DNA of 64,000 bases from Paraglaciecola sp. T6c (GTDB lineage Bacteria; Pseudomonadota; Gammaproteobacteria; Enterobacterales; Alteromonadaceae): contig NC_008228.1 in assembly GCF_000014225.1 (NCBI RefSeq), forward strand, positions 2,108,001-2,172,000, given 5' to 3'. Under the pieces are notes generated by a model that was not told the DNA's origin, ran no database searches, and worked only from the letters and a program-made list of their open reading frames with translations. The position numbers and the translations under genes are program-made. This document shows, piece after piece, positions 28,662 to 38,265 of this stretch (the first letter of the stretch is position 1; every line of letters begins with the position of its first letter).

Positions 28662-30999
28662 GATTCCCTATAATGTGTTGAGAAGTGATCTACAGGATGT
28701 GCTTAGCACTATGGACGGAAGACTTTTCAGTTTTATTGCAGCAAGCATATCTGCGCTTTTCTGGTTGTCTCTGCCTGCGCTCGCCATTCTACCAATAATT
28801 CTAACGCTTGCCATACTGCTTTGGCGTTTACCTAAGGGTAATTCAACCCTTTTGAGTATTAAATCTTTAAGTTGCAGCTTTCTACTCGGCATTTTTTGGA
28901 TGGCAAGTGTAGGGCATTGGCAGCAAACTTGGCAACTACCATCAAGCGATTTTACCCAAGGTGTGTGGGTTAAAGGGCAGGTGAAAAGTTTAATCGATGA
29001 CGAAAATAGCGCACGATTTAACCTCAAGATATCCAGTATTGATGACAGGGCGTTAGCCAAGGATGTGCTAATCCGCCTCAGTTGGACGCAGCCAACATGG
29101 CGTTTAAAGCAAGGGCAGTTGGCTCAATTGTGGGTTAAGTTAAAGCCTCCTCATGGGCTGGCGAATCAAGGTGGTTTTCATTATCAGCAGTGGCTGTTTA
29201 GTCAAAGTGTTGTGGCAACGGGCTACGTAAAAACTAATGAAAACAATAGTCTAGTTGGATCTGATAGTTCTGTTCGCCAGCGTCTGCTCGACGATATTAT
29301 GGCTTTAAAGCTGGATACAACGCCCTGGATTGCAGCGCTTTCTTTGGGGCATAGAGGGCTACTGACACCTGATGATTGGTCTTTGGTACAACGGACTGGT
29401 ATCGCCCATTTGATAGCAATATCTGGCCTACATTTGGCCCTTGTAGGCAGTATTTGTTATTTGCTTATCGCCAGTATCTTACTTTTTTGTTACCGAGTGT
29501 TAATCAAGGGGCAAAACGCTAACTTCTATTTCATCAGCGTCTTCATCACGCTTATTACCACGCTAGGGTATGCCTATTTAGCAGGCTTCGGTTTACCAGC
29601 GCTACGGGCATGGCTTATGTTGGCGCTAACGGCCTTGCTTGTTTTTAGTTGCACCCATTGGGGGTTTGGACGAATTTTGTTGGTAGGAGTGAGCGCATTT
29701 ATTGTACTTTTTCCTTTGAGTCTTTTTGGTCAAAGCTTCTGGCTGAGTTTTGGAGCGGTCTCAATTATCGGCTTCGTATTTTGGCGCTGGCCGGTGCGCC
29801 ATCGAGGATTTTCGATTAAAACCTGGTTTGCTAGTATGTGCCGTTTACAGCTGGCCCTAAGCCTCTTAATGCTGCCTTTGGTGGCGTGGCAGTTCTCATT
29901 TGTATCAGTCGTGTCGCCTGTCATCAATTTAGTGGCGGTTCCTGTTGTAACACTGATCATTGTGCCCATGTGTTTGCTAGGAGTGATAATGATGTTGCTA
30001 TCCATACCGTACTGGAAACATGTATTTACCCTGGTGGATGTAGGGTTACAGTTTCTACTGGATAAACTCAGTCTAATGGAGAGTTGGTCCGGAGCCGCTT
30101 TTAGCATTCAAGCCATACCTGGGATTGTGTGGGTTTGCTTTACTATTGCAGCGCTAACTTTTTTGTTGCCAAGGGGGCTAATACCGCGCCTGCTAGCGCT
30201 GGTGCTTTGTATACCATTACTAACGTTTGGACTCACCCCTGCCAAACGCGACTGGCAAATCAATGTGCTGGACGTGGGGCAGGGCTTATCGGTTGTGGTG
30301 CTCAAAGCTGACAAAGCTTTGGTTTACGATGTAGGAGCGGCGTACCCCAGTGGGTTTAATATGGCCGATAGCGTGTTGTTGCCTTTTCTGAGAAGCAAAG
30401 GCTTGCGTGAAGTGAGTGCGCTCGTTGTGAGTCATTTTGATAATGACCACAGCGGCAGTTTGCCGGCGCTACGTCAGAAAATGGCGATAGAGACCCTGTT
30501 CACCACACAAGACTTGTGTAGGCAAAATTGGCAGCTCACGTGGCAAGGGCTGAGCGTCAAGGCCTTGTGGCCAGACGACCCGAATTTGTATAGCGATAAC
30601 AATAGTTCTTGCGTACTGCGAATTAGCGACGGTGATTTTAGTCTGTTGTTAACTGGGGATATAGACGCCTCGGTAGAGGCAAAGTTAATAGCCGGTTACG
30701 GCACAGCTTTACGATCGGATGTGCTAATTGCCCCTCATCATGGCAGTAATACCTCTTCCTCTAGGGTATTTATTGATACGGTAAAGCCCGACTTTGTTGT
30801 GTTCAGTCAAGGGTTCATGAATCGGTGGGGATTTCCAAAAACGGCCGTGGTAGAGCGGTATCAACAAACAGATGCACAGCTGTATCGCACATCAAAGCAT
30901 GGGCAGGTTCAAATAAGCATTAACGACAGTGGCGCTCAGGTGAGTACATTTCGCCAGAATATCTCCCCATACTGGTATGCAAATCAGACAATTGATTGA
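28645..30999 (+). CDS. comEC: DNA internalisation protein ComEC/Rec2
   Basis: A 784-residue inner-membrane protein forming the channel that brings single-stranded DNA into the cytoplasm in natural competence. N-terminal DUF4131-like helices are followed by an OB-like region. The competence membrane domain (about 220-480) begins at LIAISGLHLALVGS and has many TM helices. The C-terminal metallo-beta-lactamase-like domain (about 530-760) has GQGLSVVVL, the metal motif SHFDNDHSG and LIAPHHGSNTSSS. The start is uncertain: ATG at 28645, 28660 and 28711 are all in frame, and 28711 (MDGRLFSF) avoids most of the overlap with DUF2062. Its presence implies potential transformability. Confidence 0.92.
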   Translation: MNFFSMIPYNVLRSDLQDVLSTMDGRLFSFIAASISALFWLSLPALAILPIILTLAILLWRLPKGNSTLLSIKSLSCSFLLGIFWMASVGHWQQTWQLPSSDFTQGVWVKGQVKSLIDDENSARFNLKISSIDDRALAKDVLIRLSWTQPTWRLKQGQLAQLWVKLKPPHGLANQGGFHYQQWLFSQSVVATGYVKTNENNSLVGSDSSVRQRLLDDIMALKLDTTPWIAALSLGHRGLLTPDDWSLVQRTGIAHLIAISGLHLALVGSICYLLIASILLFCYRVLIKGQNANFYFISVFITLITTLGYAYLAGFGLPALRAWLMLALTALLVFSCTHWGFGRILLVGVSAFIVLFPLSLFGQSFWLSFGAVSIIGFVFWRWPVRHRGFSIKTWFASMCRLQLALSLLMLPLVAWQFSFVSVVSPVINLVAVPVVTLIIVPMCLLGVIMMLLSIPYWKHVFTLVDVGLQFLLDKLSLMESWSGAAFSIQAIPGIVWVCFTIAALTFLLPRGLIPRLLALVLCIPLLTFGLTPAKRDWQINVLDVGQGLSVVVLKADKALVYDVGAAYPSGFNMADSVLLPFLRSKGLREVSALVVSHFDNDHSGSLPALRQKMAIETLFTTQDLCRQNWQLTWQGLSVKALWPDDPNLYSDNNSSCVLRISDGDFSLLLTGDIDASVEAKLIAGYGTALRSDVLIAPHHGSNTSSSRVFIDTVKPDFVVFSQGFMNRWGFPKTAVVERYQQTDAQLYRTSKHGQVQISINDSGAQVSTFRQNISPYWYANQTID

Positions 31000-31024
31000 A
31001 AACTGAGCATTAAATAATTGATAG

Positions 31025-31053
31025 TTGGGGATTTTCACCTCAACAGTTACAAT
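31025..31053 (+). promoter_or_regulatory. Candidate promoter of msbA
   Basis: TTGGGG (31025-31030) and TACAAT (31048-31053) are 17 bp apart in the 95-nt gap between comEC and msbA. The -10 is good, the -35 weak. It would allow the essential msbA-lpxK-kdsB genes to be expressed apart from comEC. Confidence 0.4.
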
Positions 31054-31094
31054 ATCCCTGTGTAACCTTAACTAAGTCGAATTCTAACGCCTTC

Positions 31095-32852
31095 ATGACT
31101 CATACTTTACCTACGCAAAATGTGTTCAAACGCTTCGCCGTTTACCTAAAAGACTTCAAGCTTGCCTTTGGTGTAGCGATTATTGGCATGGTCGGGTACT
31201 CCCTGATCGATGCTTATGTGATTTCCTTGCTGCAACCTATTATTGATGGCAATGGGGGCAAGTGGGATTACGATTATCTGCGCATAGCTGCTTATTTTGT
31301 TATCCCCGTTTTTATCGCCCGTGGCATATTTAATTTTATGGGTACCTATACCTTGTCTTGGATATCAAGCCAGGTGGTGATGAAGATGCGCGAGCAATTG
31401 TTTCATCAGTACATGCATTTGCCCGTTGAGTTTCACGATCATCATCCCTCTGGGCAGCTTATCTCAAAAGTTATTTACGATACCGAGCAAGTCGCTGGCG
31501 CAGCAGGCAAAGCGTTCTTAACCTTGGTCAGAGAAGGCGCGTTGGTCTTTGGCTTATTATTTTGGATGTTCTATCATTCTTGGCAGTTGTCGTTAGTCTT
31601 TATTTTGATTGGCCCGCTTGTGGCCATGATTGTATCTGTTGTGAGCAAGCGATTTCGTCTGGTGAGTAAAAATATTCAGCAAGCCATGGGTAACTTAACA
31701 TCCTCTGCAGAGCAAATTATTAAAGGCCACAAAGTGGTATTGATGTTTGGCGGGCAAGATTTAGAAGCCTCGCGTTTCGCTAAAAAGAACAACAATAATC
31801 GTCAGCAGAATATGAAGCTGGTAATTGCGCAAATTCTCAGTGTGTCATCGATTCAAGTGATTGCCTCTGTTGCACTGGCCGTCGTGTTATACATCTCTAG
31901 TAAACCGAATTTCATCACTGATTTAACTCCTGGAACGTTTGTAACCGTCGTGGTGGCTATGACCATGCTACTTAAACCGTTGAAACAGCTCACCACGGTA
32001 AACAGTGAGTTTCAAAAAGGCATGGCTGCATGCGTGAGTATCTTCTCAGTGCTAGACAATGCTATAGAAAAAGATACCGGCAGCAAAGTGCTAGACAAAG
32101 CCAAGGGCAAATTAGAGTTCAGAGACGTGACCTTCCATTATCCTAATAAGGAAGAGGCCGCGTTATCGGATATGTCATTCACGGTAGAGCCAGGGAAAAC
32201 CTTTGCTCTGGTAGGGCGTTCAGGCAGTGGTAAATCAACCATATCGAGCCTATTAACTCGTTTTTATGATGCGCAGCAAGGGACTATCTTACTCGACGAT
32301 GTGCCATTGCAAGATTTCAAACTGAAGGATTTACGTCGCCAGTTTGCGCTAGTGTCTCAGCACGTCACACTTTTTAACGATACGATTGCTAATAACATTG
32401 CTTACGGCTCAGAAGGGCGCGTTACCCCCGAGCAAGTGTTGGCTGCGGCAAAAACTGCCCACGCTTTAGAATTTATAGAGCAGTTACCCAACGGCATGGA
32501 AACACTCATCGGTGAAAATGGCTTGATGCTGTCTGGCGGACAACGTCAACGTTTGGCCATTGCCCGTGCTGTGCTGCTTGATGCACCTGTGCTTATTCTT
32601 GATGAGGCAACATCGGCGCTTGATACGGAGTCAGAGCGATTGATCCAGGATGCGCTCGAAACGCTGCAGCAAGATCGTACCAGCATTGTTGTGGCTCATC
32701 GCTTATCTACCATTGAAAGTGCCGATCAGATATTGGTTATTGAGAGAGGGCGTATTTTAGAGCAGGGGGATCATGCTTCGTTATTATCCGAGGACGGCGC
32801 GTATGCTCAGCTACATAAATTACAATTCGGCGACGGGCAAACTGACGCGTGA
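31095..32852 (+). CDS. msbA: Lipid A export ABC transporter MsbA
   Basis: A 585-residue ABC half-transporter that flips lipid A core across the inner membrane as a homodimer. Six TM helices span about 1-320. The ATPase domain has Walker A GRSGSGKST, the Q-loop in FALVSQHVTLFND, signature LSGGQRQR, Walker B VLILDEATSALD and the H-loop in VVAHRLSTI. Length and gene order (before lpxK) identify MsbA among the exporters. Its stop overlaps the lpxK GTG by 4 nt. Confidence 0.96.
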   Translation: MTHTLPTQNVFKRFAVYLKDFKLAFGVAIIGMVGYSLIDAYVISLLQPIIDGNGGKWDYDYLRIAAYFVIPVFIARGIFNFMGTYTLSWISSQVVMKMREQLFHQYMHLPVEFHDHHPSGQLISKVIYDTEQVAGAAGKAFLTLVREGALVFGLLFWMFYHSWQLSLVFILIGPLVAMIVSVVSKRFRLVSKNIQQAMGNLTSSAEQIIKGHKVVLMFGGQDLEASRFAKKNNNNRQQNMKLVIAQILSVSSIQVIASVALAVVLYISSKPNFITDLTPGTFVTVVVAMTMLLKPLKQLTTVNSEFQKGMAACVSIFSVLDNAIEKDTGSKVLDKAKGKLEFRDVTFHYPNKEEAALSDMSFTVEPGKTFALVGRSGSGKSTISSLLTRFYDAQQGTILLDDVPLQDFKLKDLRRQFALVSQHVTLFNDTIANNIAYGSEGRVTPEQVLAAAKTAHALEFIEQLPNGMETLIGENGLMLSGGQRQRLAIARAVLLDAPVLILDEATSALDTESERLIQDALETLQQDRTSIVVAHRLSTIESADQILVIERGRILEQGDHASLLSEDGAYAQLHKLQFGDGQTDA

Positions 32853-33832
32853 GATGGATAGAGCGTGTTTGGTATCAGCAACCTTGGTACAAATGGCCGA
32901 GCATTCTGTTATTAATGCCATTGACTGTGCTCTTCTGGCTGATTTCTAAGGCCAGAAGATGGGCGTTTTTGACTGGCTTGAAAAGCTCAGTCAAGGTGTC
33001 TGCGCCAGTGATTATCGTGGGTAATATCAGCGTGGGGGGCAACGGTAAAACACCTCTTGTTGTGCATTTAGCCCAGTTTCTACAGGCAAATGGGTATCGG
33101 CCTGGGGTCCTTAGCAGAGGGTACGGCGGTAATAGCCGTGATTATCCTTGCGCGGTGACACGCAATAGTCAACCAAGCGAAGTTGGAGACGAACCCGTAT
33201 TGATGCGCCAGCGCATTCATTGCCCCATGGTGGTTGATCCCCATCGCGGACGCGGCGCCCAGTGTTTAGTCGAAGAGCACGATTGTGACGTCATAATTTG
33301 TGATGACGGCTTGCAGCATTATGCGCTGCAACGAGATATTGAAATTGTGGTGATGGACGCCAAACGGCGTACCGGAAACCATTTTTTGCTGCCATCTGGG
33401 CCGCTGAGAGAATCTACCGCTCGCTTAGGGCAAGTAGACTTTGTTGTGGTCAATGGCCAGAACACGCAAAGTGGTGAATGGCTAATGTCATTAGCGCCGA
33501 GTGAGTTGGTCAACCTGAATAACCCAACTCTGCACTTAGCGCTAAGTGAGCTGGATGCTCCGGTTATTGCAGCGGCCGGTATTGGTCACCCGGAACGATT
33601 TTATAAATTATTAGAGCGGCACAAGGTAAAGCTTAAAAGCTGTTTGAGTTTTGTGGATCACCACGCGTTTCAAGCAAGTGATTTGCCTAAAGAGCGGGTG
33701 CTGATGACAGAGAAAGACGCGGTTAAATGCCGAGCATTCGCCCACGATGATTGGTGGTATTTACCGGTGGATGCCAATCTTGATAGCGAGTTTGAACAAC
33801 AATTATTAATGAAATTACGCAACGTAAAGTGA
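32849..33832 (+). CDS. lpxK: Tetraacyldisaccharide 4'-kinase LpxK
   Basis: A 327-residue membrane-associated P-loop kinase that phosphorylates the 4' position of the lipid A disaccharide precursor. An N-terminal hydrophobic helix (about 17-33) anchors it. The P-loop is GNISVGGNGKTPLV, with VLSRGYGGNSRDYP and EHDCDVIICDDGLQHYAL typical of LpxK. The GTG start lies in a GTGA overlap with msbA, giving tight coupling. Confidence 0.96.
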   Translation: MRWIERVWYQQPWYKWPSILLLMPLTVLFWLISKARRWAFLTGLKSSVKVSAPVIIVGNISVGGNGKTPLVVHLAQFLQANGYRPGVLSRGYGGNSRDYPCAVTRNSQPSEVGDEPVLMRQRIHCPMVVDPHRGRGAQCLVEEHDCDVIICDDGLQHYALQRDIEIVVMDAKRRTGNHFLLPSGPLRESTARLGQVDFVVVNGQNTQSGEWLMSLAPSELVNLNNPTLHLALSELDAPVIAAAGIGHPERFYKLLERHKVKLKSCLSFVDHHAFQASDLPKERVLMTEKDAVKCRAFAHDDWWYLPVDANLDSEFEQQLLMKLRNVK

Positions 33833-33840
33833 GATAAAAG

Positions 33841-34044
33841 ATGGCGTTTGATAAAAAACTACTGGAAATCGTAGCCTGTCCTGTGTGCAAAGGTACGCTT
33901 ATTTTAAACAAAGACAGCAATGGTAATGAACGCTTGGTATGTCGTTTCGATCGTTTAGCTTATCCAATCGAGCAAAATATCCCAGTGTTGCTTGAAACAG
34001 AAGCACTGGTGCTATCAAGCGAAGAACTAGAAAAAATTAAATAG
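33841..34044 (+). CDS. Trm112/YcaR family small protein
   Basis: A 67-residue protein of the Trm112-like family. It has [14 protein letters not shown] with the CxxC pair, then [20 protein letters not shown]. It is the equivalent of E. coli ycaR, conserved between lpxK and kdsB; the exact role is unknown, though related proteins act as activators or zinc-binding partners of methyltransferases. It is co-transcribed, with gaps of 8 and 12 nt. Confidence 0.92.
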   Translation: MAFDKKLLEIVACPVCKGTLILNKDSNGNERLVCRFDRLAYPIEQNIPVLLETEALVLSSEELEKIK

Positions 34045-34056
34045 TAAGGTTGCCAT

Positions 34057-34821
34057 ATGAACTTCAACGTTATCATTCCTGCACGTTACGCCTCCACTCG
34101 ATTTCCGGGCAAACCCCTAGTCGAAATCAATGGTAAGCCTATGGTGCAACATGTATATGATCGCGCTATTGAATCAGGTGCGTCAAATGTGATTGTAGCC
34201 ACTGACGATGCCCGCATCGCAAAAGCGGTGAGTGATTTTGGGGGAAAATATTGCATGACTGGGGCTCATCATGAGTCTGGTACTGAGAGATTGGCTGAAG
34301 TGGTGGAAATGCAGGACATGCTGTCTCAGGAAATTGTGGTTAACGTTCAAGGTGATGAGCCGTTTATTCCTGCTGAGAACATACAACAAGTGGCAGAAAA
34401 CCTACATCATCATCAACAAGCCGAAATGGCCACTTTGGCGGTTAAAATAGTCGATGTAGAAGAAGCATTTAATCCTAATGCCGTCAAAGTCGTGTTAGAC
34501 AAGCAAGGTTATGCTATGTATTTCACGCGGGCAACAATACCTTATGATCGGGCGCGCTTTTTGGATGAAGATATCATTGATGAAATCGGTGATTACTACC
34601 TGCGCCATGTGGGGATTTATGCCTATCGTGCGGGTTTTATAAAACAATATGTGAACATGTCACCGTCAGGATTAGAGCAAATCGAGTCATTAGAGCAATT
34701 GCGTGTGTTGTGGCACGGTGAGAAAATTCATGTTGATATCGCGCGTAAAACGCCGCCCGCAGGCATTGATACTCCTGAAGACTTGAAGCGTATTCTCGCC
34801 GACCCTTCCCTTAAATTTTAG
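34057..34821 (+). CDS. kdsB: 3-deoxy-manno-octulosonate cytidylyltransferase KdsB
   Basis: A 254-residue CMP-KDO synthetase, which activates KDO with CTP for the lipopolysaccharide inner core. It shows the N-terminal nucleotide-binding stretch [27 protein letters not shown], and [15 protein letters not shown] with the metal-binding aspartate. Also present are [11 protein letters not shown] and [12 protein letters not shown]. Length is as usual (E. coli 248). Confidence 0.97.
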   Translation: MNFNVIIPARYASTRFPGKPLVEINGKPMVQHVYDRAIESGASNVIVATDDARIAKAVSDFGGKYCMTGAHHESGTERLAEVVEMQDMLSQEIVVNVQGDEPFIPAENIQQVAENLHHHQQAEMATLAVKIVDVEEAFNPNAVKVVLDKQGYAMYFTRATIPYDRARFLDEDIIDEIGDYYLRHVGIYAYRAGFIKQYVNMSPSGLEQIESLEQLRVLWHGEKIHVDIARKTPPAGIDTPEDLKRILADPSLKF

Positions 34822-34823
34822 CG

Positions 34824-34849
34824 CACAAACACAGTATCGTGTGTTGGTG
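34824..34849 (+). terminator. Hairpin after kdsB, weak terminator
   Basis: AACACA/TGTGTT stem extended by CAC/GTG across one mismatch, loop GTATCG, followed by TATTTATT rather than a clean T-run. It sits 2 nt after the kdsB stop and may only attenuate transcription into the next gene. Confidence 0.4.
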
Positions 34850-34877
34850 TATTTATTCACAATGGTAGAGAGCCAGA

Positions 34878-35876
34878 ATGCCCTTAAGCGCCCTTAAAAA
34901 AATAGAATTGGGCGTTTTCCCTACGCCCATTCATAAATTAGCCCGTTTATCAGCTCATCTTGTTGGCCCGCAGATTTATATCAAGCGAGATGACCTTACC
35001 GGTTTAGCGCTTGGGGGCAACAAAACCCGTAAACTCGAATACTTATTAGCTGATGGGCTAGCCCAAGGCTGTGATTGTATCGTTACTGCAGGTGCGGCTC
35101 AGTCAAATCATTGCAGGCAGACTGCCGCAGCAGCCGCTACCTTGGGGGTAGAATGCCATTTGATCTTGGGCGGGCAGGCCCCAATTAGCGCGAACGGAAA
35201 CCTACTTCTTGACCAGCTATTTGGAGCACGTATTCATTGGGCTGGTCAGAAGCGCAAAGGTGAAGATATTCCTGATATTGTCAGCACGTTGCAAAAGCAA
35301 GGAAAGAGACCTTATGTTGTACCGTATGGGGGCTCTAATACCATAGGTTCAGCCGGGTTTATCGACGCCTTCAAAGAGCTACAACAGCAGTGTCACGCTA
35401 GTAGTCAAGTAATTGAATTTTCAGATATTGTCTTCGCGTCTAGCTCGGGAGCAACCCATTGCGGATTAGTGCTTGGAAAAGCGCTGTGTGATGCCGCCAG
35501 TAATATTATTGGAATCAATATTGATAAAGATGAGCAAGGCAAAGATAGCTTTAAATCTCAGCTGCAAACGCTGATCGAGGATACCGCTCGAACATTCTCG
35601 ATTAACTACGATGGTACAGTGGATGATGTACAGTTAATCGATGATTATATCGGCCAAGGATATGGCGTGGTGGGCAATTTAGAGCGTGAAGCGATATCTT
35701 TGTGCGCCCAACTTGAAGGGATATTGTTAGACCCTGTATACACTGGACGGGCGATGGGCGGTTTAATTGACATGATCCGTCAAGGTCGTTTTGCTTCAAA
35801 CAGTAATGTGCTTTTTTGGCACACTGGTGGGGCGCCTGCTATCTTTGCATATGCCGATGCATTACAACCAAGTTGA
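34878..35876 (+). CDS. dcyD: D-cysteine desulfhydrase / ACC deaminase family PLP enzyme
   Basis: A 332-residue fold-type II PLP enzyme. The PLP lysine is in LALGGNKTRKLEYLL, preceded by IYIKRDDLTG; AGAAQSNHCRQTAAAAA is the substrate and phosphate-side loop. Glycine loop residues are in YGGSNTIGSAGF, and a C-terminal LLDPVYTGRAMGG follows. The family covers D-cysteine desulfhydrase (giving pyruvate, sulfide and ammonia) and 1-aminocyclopropane-1-carboxylate deaminase; the E. coli DcyD-like length favours the former. It probably detoxifies D-cysteine in the cytoplasm. Confidence 0.85.
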   Translation: MPLSALKKIELGVFPTPIHKLARLSAHLVGPQIYIKRDDLTGLALGGNKTRKLEYLLADGLAQGCDCIVTAGAAQSNHCRQTAAAAATLGVECHLILGGQAPISANGNLLLDQLFGARIHWAGQKRKGEDIPDIVSTLQKQGKRPYVVPYGGSNTIGSAGFIDAFKELQQQCHASSQVIEFSDIVFASSSGATHCGLVLGKALCDAASNIIGINIDKDEQGKDSFKSQLQTLIEDTARTFSINYDGTVDDVQLIDDYIGQGYGVVGNLEREAISLCAQLEGILLDPVYTGRAMGGLIDMIRQGRFASNSNVLFWHTGGAPAIFAYADALQPS

Positions 35877-36034
35877 TTGATTTTTCAACGATTGTTGAGG
35901 TTAAACGTGACTTAAGGCAAGTTTATCCCCCAATTGCACGATTTCTGTGCAGTGGCGTGCATTTAATGCTGGATAAAATTTTTTTGAAACACTATGGTTT
36001 ACCCCCTCCTTTAGTATAAGAGTATGGTGATGTT

Positions 36035-37813
36035 GTGAAAGCGTTGTTGGCGATAAACGTCTTGTTTTGGCTGTGTGCGTCTTACGCTTATGGGGAGCAT
36101 AGTGAAGAAGTAGAAAAATTCATTATTGCTGGGCAAGCAGCGACTTATGATTGTCCTAAAAGCAACATTACCCCAACCTTGGATAGTTACTTAGCCAACG
36201 ATGATTTAGCCAAGGCGCAAAAAGATCGACTGAGTTTGATAAAGTCCCATTCATTGATTTGTGTCGGTCAATACAGTCAGGCACAAGATATTTTGGACGC
36301 CTTGCTTGAAGATGAAGCGGTTAGTAAAAGCAGTGCTTTGTATGCCGGGGCGCTATATCAGGCCGGTTTCATTCTTGATGTGCAGGAAAACCCCCAACGC
36401 TGTGACTATTATGCTCAAGCACAAGATCTCGCTCGAGACCGATTCTCTGATATTTATTTGAGCGCACAATTAGGTTTAATTACTGTATGTAACCAACATA
36501 ACACTGACATCTCAGTCAAGCTGGGTAAATTGTATGCGTTGCTAGAACAGTTTTTAGAAATTGGTGATGTGGCCGCTATCGCTCATATCCATAATAACAT
36601 TGGGTTGCTGTACGGCAGCATAGGGCAGAACGAATTAGCCGCTGAACAATATTTAAAGTCTTACCACATGGGGCTTGAAGTGTATGAAACTAGCAACCAA
36701 TTAGCGACGCTGATTAGCGCAATCAGTGCCAATATGGCCAGTGGAGATTTTGTCGCGGCGAAAGAAAACATCGAAATATTTAGAAAAGCAAATTTGGGCG
36801 TGAATACGCCGTTAACGAATACTTGGTTACACTACGCAGAGAGTCGCTATTACTTTCGAATAGAAGAGTATGAGAATTTGCGTAATAGCCTACTAAAGTT
36901 ACATTTCTACCTACCTAAAGTGAGTAGCAAAATCATTCATCGTAACGCAAAGTTATACGCGGTTGCCCTGTGTATCCACGATGACGACGCACAATGTGTG
37001 CAGAGCTTTTTAGCTGAACAAGAAGCGTTAAGTAGCAGTGAGCACAAAAAATTCTTGGCAAAAAGAGACTACCTTTGGGTCATGACGCATGCGTATTTTT
37101 ACACCGGTAATCTAATACAGGCGCAAAGAACCTTTAGGCACTACGCCGAGGTGAGTAATCAGCAAATTTTAGATCAACAACACTCGGGACGCGTATTAGG
37201 TGTAGCGAACCTTCACGGTCAAATCACCTCATTAGAAAGCGAACTGGAACAGCAAGAGGCGCAAAAATACCGCTCGATTGTGTTGTTGAGTTTAGCGTTT
37301 ATTATGCTGTTAGCGGGTGTGTATTTCTTTGTGGTCAAACGCTACATAAAGCGAGTGAGTACTGATGCGTTGACCGGTTTGTTGAATGAAAGAGCAGTGA
37401 TTGCACTTATGCGCCGTCTACCGACAGCACAAGATGGACGGACCAATGCGCTCGCGCTCATCGATATTAGTAATGCTCGAACGGTAAAACAAAAATACGG
37501 CCATATTGCTGAAGAAAGGGCGCTGACTGCTGTTTCAGAATGCTTACATAAAGTCACAAGAGAAGAAGACATTGTCGGGCGGGTTGGCAGTGAGCAGTTT
37601 GTTGTTTGTTTACGCAGTATTAACGAGGCTTTGGCGCGCGAGTTCTTCGAGCGGGTACAAAACGGACTTGCGGATACCCAGTTTATTGCAACGGTAGGAG
37701 AGAAGGTGTCCATTGAGAGCCAAATGAGCGTGTACTTATCCGTCGAGGGACTGTCTGACATTGAAGATGTGCTGTCAGATATGCGTGATTCCTTTGTTGC
37801 CCCAAAGGAATAG
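36035..37813 (+). CDS. Secreted-TPR membrane protein with degenerate GGDEF domain
   Basis: A 592-residue protein with GTG start (GGTGA just upstream; no in-frame ATG nearby). A signal peptide (about 1-20) leads a periplasmic helical region of about 390 residues with TPR-like repeats, for example LYGSIGQNELAAEQYLKSYHM. A TM helix lies at about 412-432. The C-terminal GGDEF-like domain starts at STDALTGLLNERA, but its active-site loop reads RVGSEQF near residues 515-521 instead of R-x-GG(D/E)EF. It is therefore probably catalytically dead and perhaps a receptor or scaffold. The GNAT gene follows after 4 nt. Confidence 0.85.
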   Translation: MKALLAINVLFWLCASYAYGEHSEEVEKFIIAGQAATYDCPKSNITPTLDSYLANDDLAKAQKDRLSLIKSHSLICVGQYSQAQDILDALLEDEAVSKSSALYAGALYQAGFILDVQENPQRCDYYAQAQDLARDRFSDIYLSAQLGLITVCNQHNTDISVKLGKLYALLEQFLEIGDVAAIAHIHNNIGLLYGSIGQNELAAEQYLKSYHMGLEVYETSNQLATLISAISANMASGDFVAAKENIEIFRKANLGVNTPLTNTWLHYAESRYYFRIEEYENLRNSLLKLHFYLPKVSSKIIHRNAKLYAVALCIHDDDAQCVQSFLAEQEALSSSEHKKFLAKRDYLWVMTHAYFYTGNLIQAQRTFRHYAEVSNQQILDQQHSGRVLGVANLHGQITSLESELEQQEAQKYRSIVLLSLAFIMLLAGVYFFVVKRYIKRVSTDALTGLLNERAVIALMRRLPTAQDGRTNALALIDISNARTVKQKYGHIAEERALTAVSECLHKVTREEDIVGRVGSEQFVVCLRSINEALAREFFERVQNGLADTQFIATVGEKVSIESQMSVYLSVEGLSDIEDVLSDMRDSFVAPKE

Positions 37814-37817
37814 CCCT

Positions 37818-38246
37818 ATGGTAGACATGACACTTAGCCTTGTGACTACGAAAACGCAGTTAAACGAGTGTTTTTCGCTTATGAGTCAGCTTCGACCGCA
37901 TCTGAGTAAAGCGCAGTTTATTGAGCAAGTTAAGGTGCAAAAGGGCGAAGGATTCCAATTATTACAAGCTAAATACAGCAATGGCATCGCTGGTCTTGCT
38001 GGTTTTCGCATAAGCCAAAATCTTGCTTGGGGTAAGCATTTGTACATCGACGATTTAGTCACAGATAAAGATACACGCTCCAAAGGTATTGGGTTTGCGA
38101 TGCTTAACTGGTTAGAAGAGCACGCTAAAACGAAGAACTGCGCGCAAATCCATCTTGACTCGGGTGTCCAGCGCTTTCAAGCCCACAAGTTTTACTTACG
38201 CTCAGGATTTGTTATCTCCAGCCATCACTTTGCTAAAACACTTTAA
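37818..38246 (+). CDS. GNAT family N-acetyltransferase
   Basis: A 142-residue protein from the ATG at 37818, with AAAGGA upstream and the start 4 nt after the TPR-GGDEF stop; in-frame starts inside that gene are less likely. The acetyl-CoA-binding motif A is the segment from YIDDLVTDKDTR to SKGIGFAMLNWL (the R/Q-x-x-G-x-G/A role taken by RSKGIG). The C-terminal VQRFQAHKFYLRSGF is typical of GNAT. The acceptor is unknown. Confidence 0.87.
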   Translation: MVDMTLSLVTTKTQLNECFSLMSQLRPHLSKAQFIEQVKVQKGEGFQLLQAKYSNGIAGLAGFRISQNLAWGKHLYIDDLVTDKDTRSKGIGFAMLNWLEEHAKTKNCAQIHLDSGVQRFQAHKFYLRSGFVISSHHFAKTL

Positions 38247-38265
38247 CCTGTAAACGGCTCGATTT

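Noticed and set aside
35816-36019. Open frame of 67 codons overlapping the end of the D-cysteine desulfhydrase gene
   Set aside because: Mostly an out-of-frame shadow of that gene, with no ribosome-binding site and no recognisable pattern.
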